A stretch of 64,000 bases of DNA from Solibaculum mannosilyticum. GTDB taxonomy: Bacteria > Bacillota > Clostridia > Oscillospirales > Acutalibacteraceae. The stretch spans positions 1,478,501-1,542,500 of the forward strand of contig NZ_AP023321.1 in assembly GCF_015140235.1 (NCBI RefSeq), read 5' to 3'. Numbering within the stretch: the first letter of the stretch is position 1; each line of letters opens with the position of its first letter. Made by a program: the position numbers and the translations under genes. The notes below the pieces were generated by a model that was not told the origin of the DNA, searched no databases, and saw nothing but the letters and a program-made list of their open reading frames with translations. Shown one piece after another: positions 63,635 to 64,000 of this stretch.

Positions 63635-63976
63635 TTACTCACAAGCAGATACTGTAATGGTTCCGCTTAAGCTTTGAATATTTTCCTTACCAGAAACAAC
63701 TGTTCCCAATTCATACAAACTGTTATTGGGAGTGCAGGGAGCATAGAACATCACTACATCGCCCCAGGGTGCATAATAGGACAAGGATCCAGTTTTCCCG
63801 CTGCTGAGCGGCGTATCCTCTGTATTTAACATCTCTGGATAGAACGTCATTTCATTATTGCTGAAGGGTTCCACTTCGGCTGTAAGCGGGAGCTGTTCAT
63901 AAAGTTCTTTTGCCGCCCGACTGTCATTTAACTCATAAATGATTTCATAGCCTTCCGATTTTACCAATATTTTCAT
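63635..63976 (-). CDS. Cyclophilin-like fold protein
   Basis: 113 residues, GGAGGAAG before ATG 63976. Matches the small cyclophilin-like family: LLKV-like start (MKILVKSEGYEIIYELN), AAKELYEQLPLTAEVEPF, MTFYP, and YYAPWGDVVMFYAP. No signal peptide in the visible sequence. Family members act in stress or unknown pathways; isomerase activity not shown. Last gene of the window. Confidence 0.8.
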   Translation of the reverse strand: MKILVKSEGYEIIYELNDSRAAKELYEQLPLTAEVEPFSNNEMTFYPEMLNTEDTPLSSGKTGSLSYYAPWGDVVMFYAPCTPNNSLYELGTVVSGKENIQSLSGTITVSACE

Positions 63977-64000
63977 TATTTCTTCCTCCGTGTTTACATT

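Overview
The window looks like a chromosomal segment of an anaerobic, spore-forming member of the Firmicutes, most likely class Clostridia. The support is a strong AGGAGG-type ribosome-binding site before most genes, frequent TTG/GTG starts, a bifunctional AdhE, a minimal SmsC-SmsB iron-sulfur pair, two BclA-like collagen proteins with mother-cell-sigma-like promoters, an SRP RNA placed just upstream of dnaX, and the ywiB-argS neighbourhood. I cannot name a genus from the sequence alone. The order Oscillospirales is a plausible guess.

Layout. (1) 1-7966: the downstream end of a siphovirus-like tail module (tail terminator, tail tube, assembly chaperone, Gp15, small zinc-ribbon protein, tape measure, hub-like protein, fibre with a knob-like domain). 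It is closed by a terminator and no lysis genes follow. (2) 8075-11849: a membrane OB-fold protein, a divergent pair of an atypical Ser/Thr kinase and a helix-turn-helix protein, and a collagen-like spore-surface protein. (3) 11892-13730: a nucleoside hydrolase plus YjjG-like nucleotidase operon. (4) 13801-17196: a redox island (CMD protein, cupin, aldo/keto reductase, flavodoxin) with a divergent LysR regulator. (5) 17204-20646: a decayed region on the minus strand with a broken lipoprotein copy, its intact paralogue, and a secreted metallopeptidase split by frameshifts.

(6) 20656-25111: translation and DNA-maintenance genes on the minus strand: SRP RNA, dnaX, ebfC, recR, then smpB and ssrA (tmRNA) from their own near-consensus promoter, plus ruvX. 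(7) 25313-30162: pyrimidine synthesis operon pyrC-pyrF-pyrK-pyrD followed by a histidine phosphatase. (8) 30188-32757: ydcF-like, metallophosphoesterase and methyltransferase operon. (9) 32778-36098: a secreted GH92 mannosidase. (10) 36296-41333: an orphan protein, a purine permease, a secreted four-repeat protein and an unknown protein. (11) 41390-46914: ddl-murI-ywiB-argS and a homocysteine methyltransferase-like gene, on the plus strand.

(12) 46936-50706: PH-domain protein, rarA, esterase and glyA on the minus strand. (13) 50979-55275: a MarR-MATE efflux operon, a zinc-ribbon membrane protein, and smsC-smsB. (14) 55587-58721: adhE and a small helical protein. (15) 58740-63976: a lipoprotein under a perfect 13-bp dyad, a regulator with a desulfoferrodoxin-like domain, a second HTH protein, a hairpin-rich intergenic segment, a second collagen-like protein and a cyclophilin-like protein.

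No transposase, CRISPR array, tRNA or rRNA was seen. The most unusual points are the double homopolymer frameshift in the metallopeptidase beside a decaying duplicated lipoprotein, the atypical kinase/HTH pair, the HTH-desulfoferrodoxin fusion, the paired sporulation-type promoters on both collagen genes, the hairpin cluster at 61.5-61.7 kb, and a tmRNA whose tag-reading frame lacks a conventional alanine resume codon.
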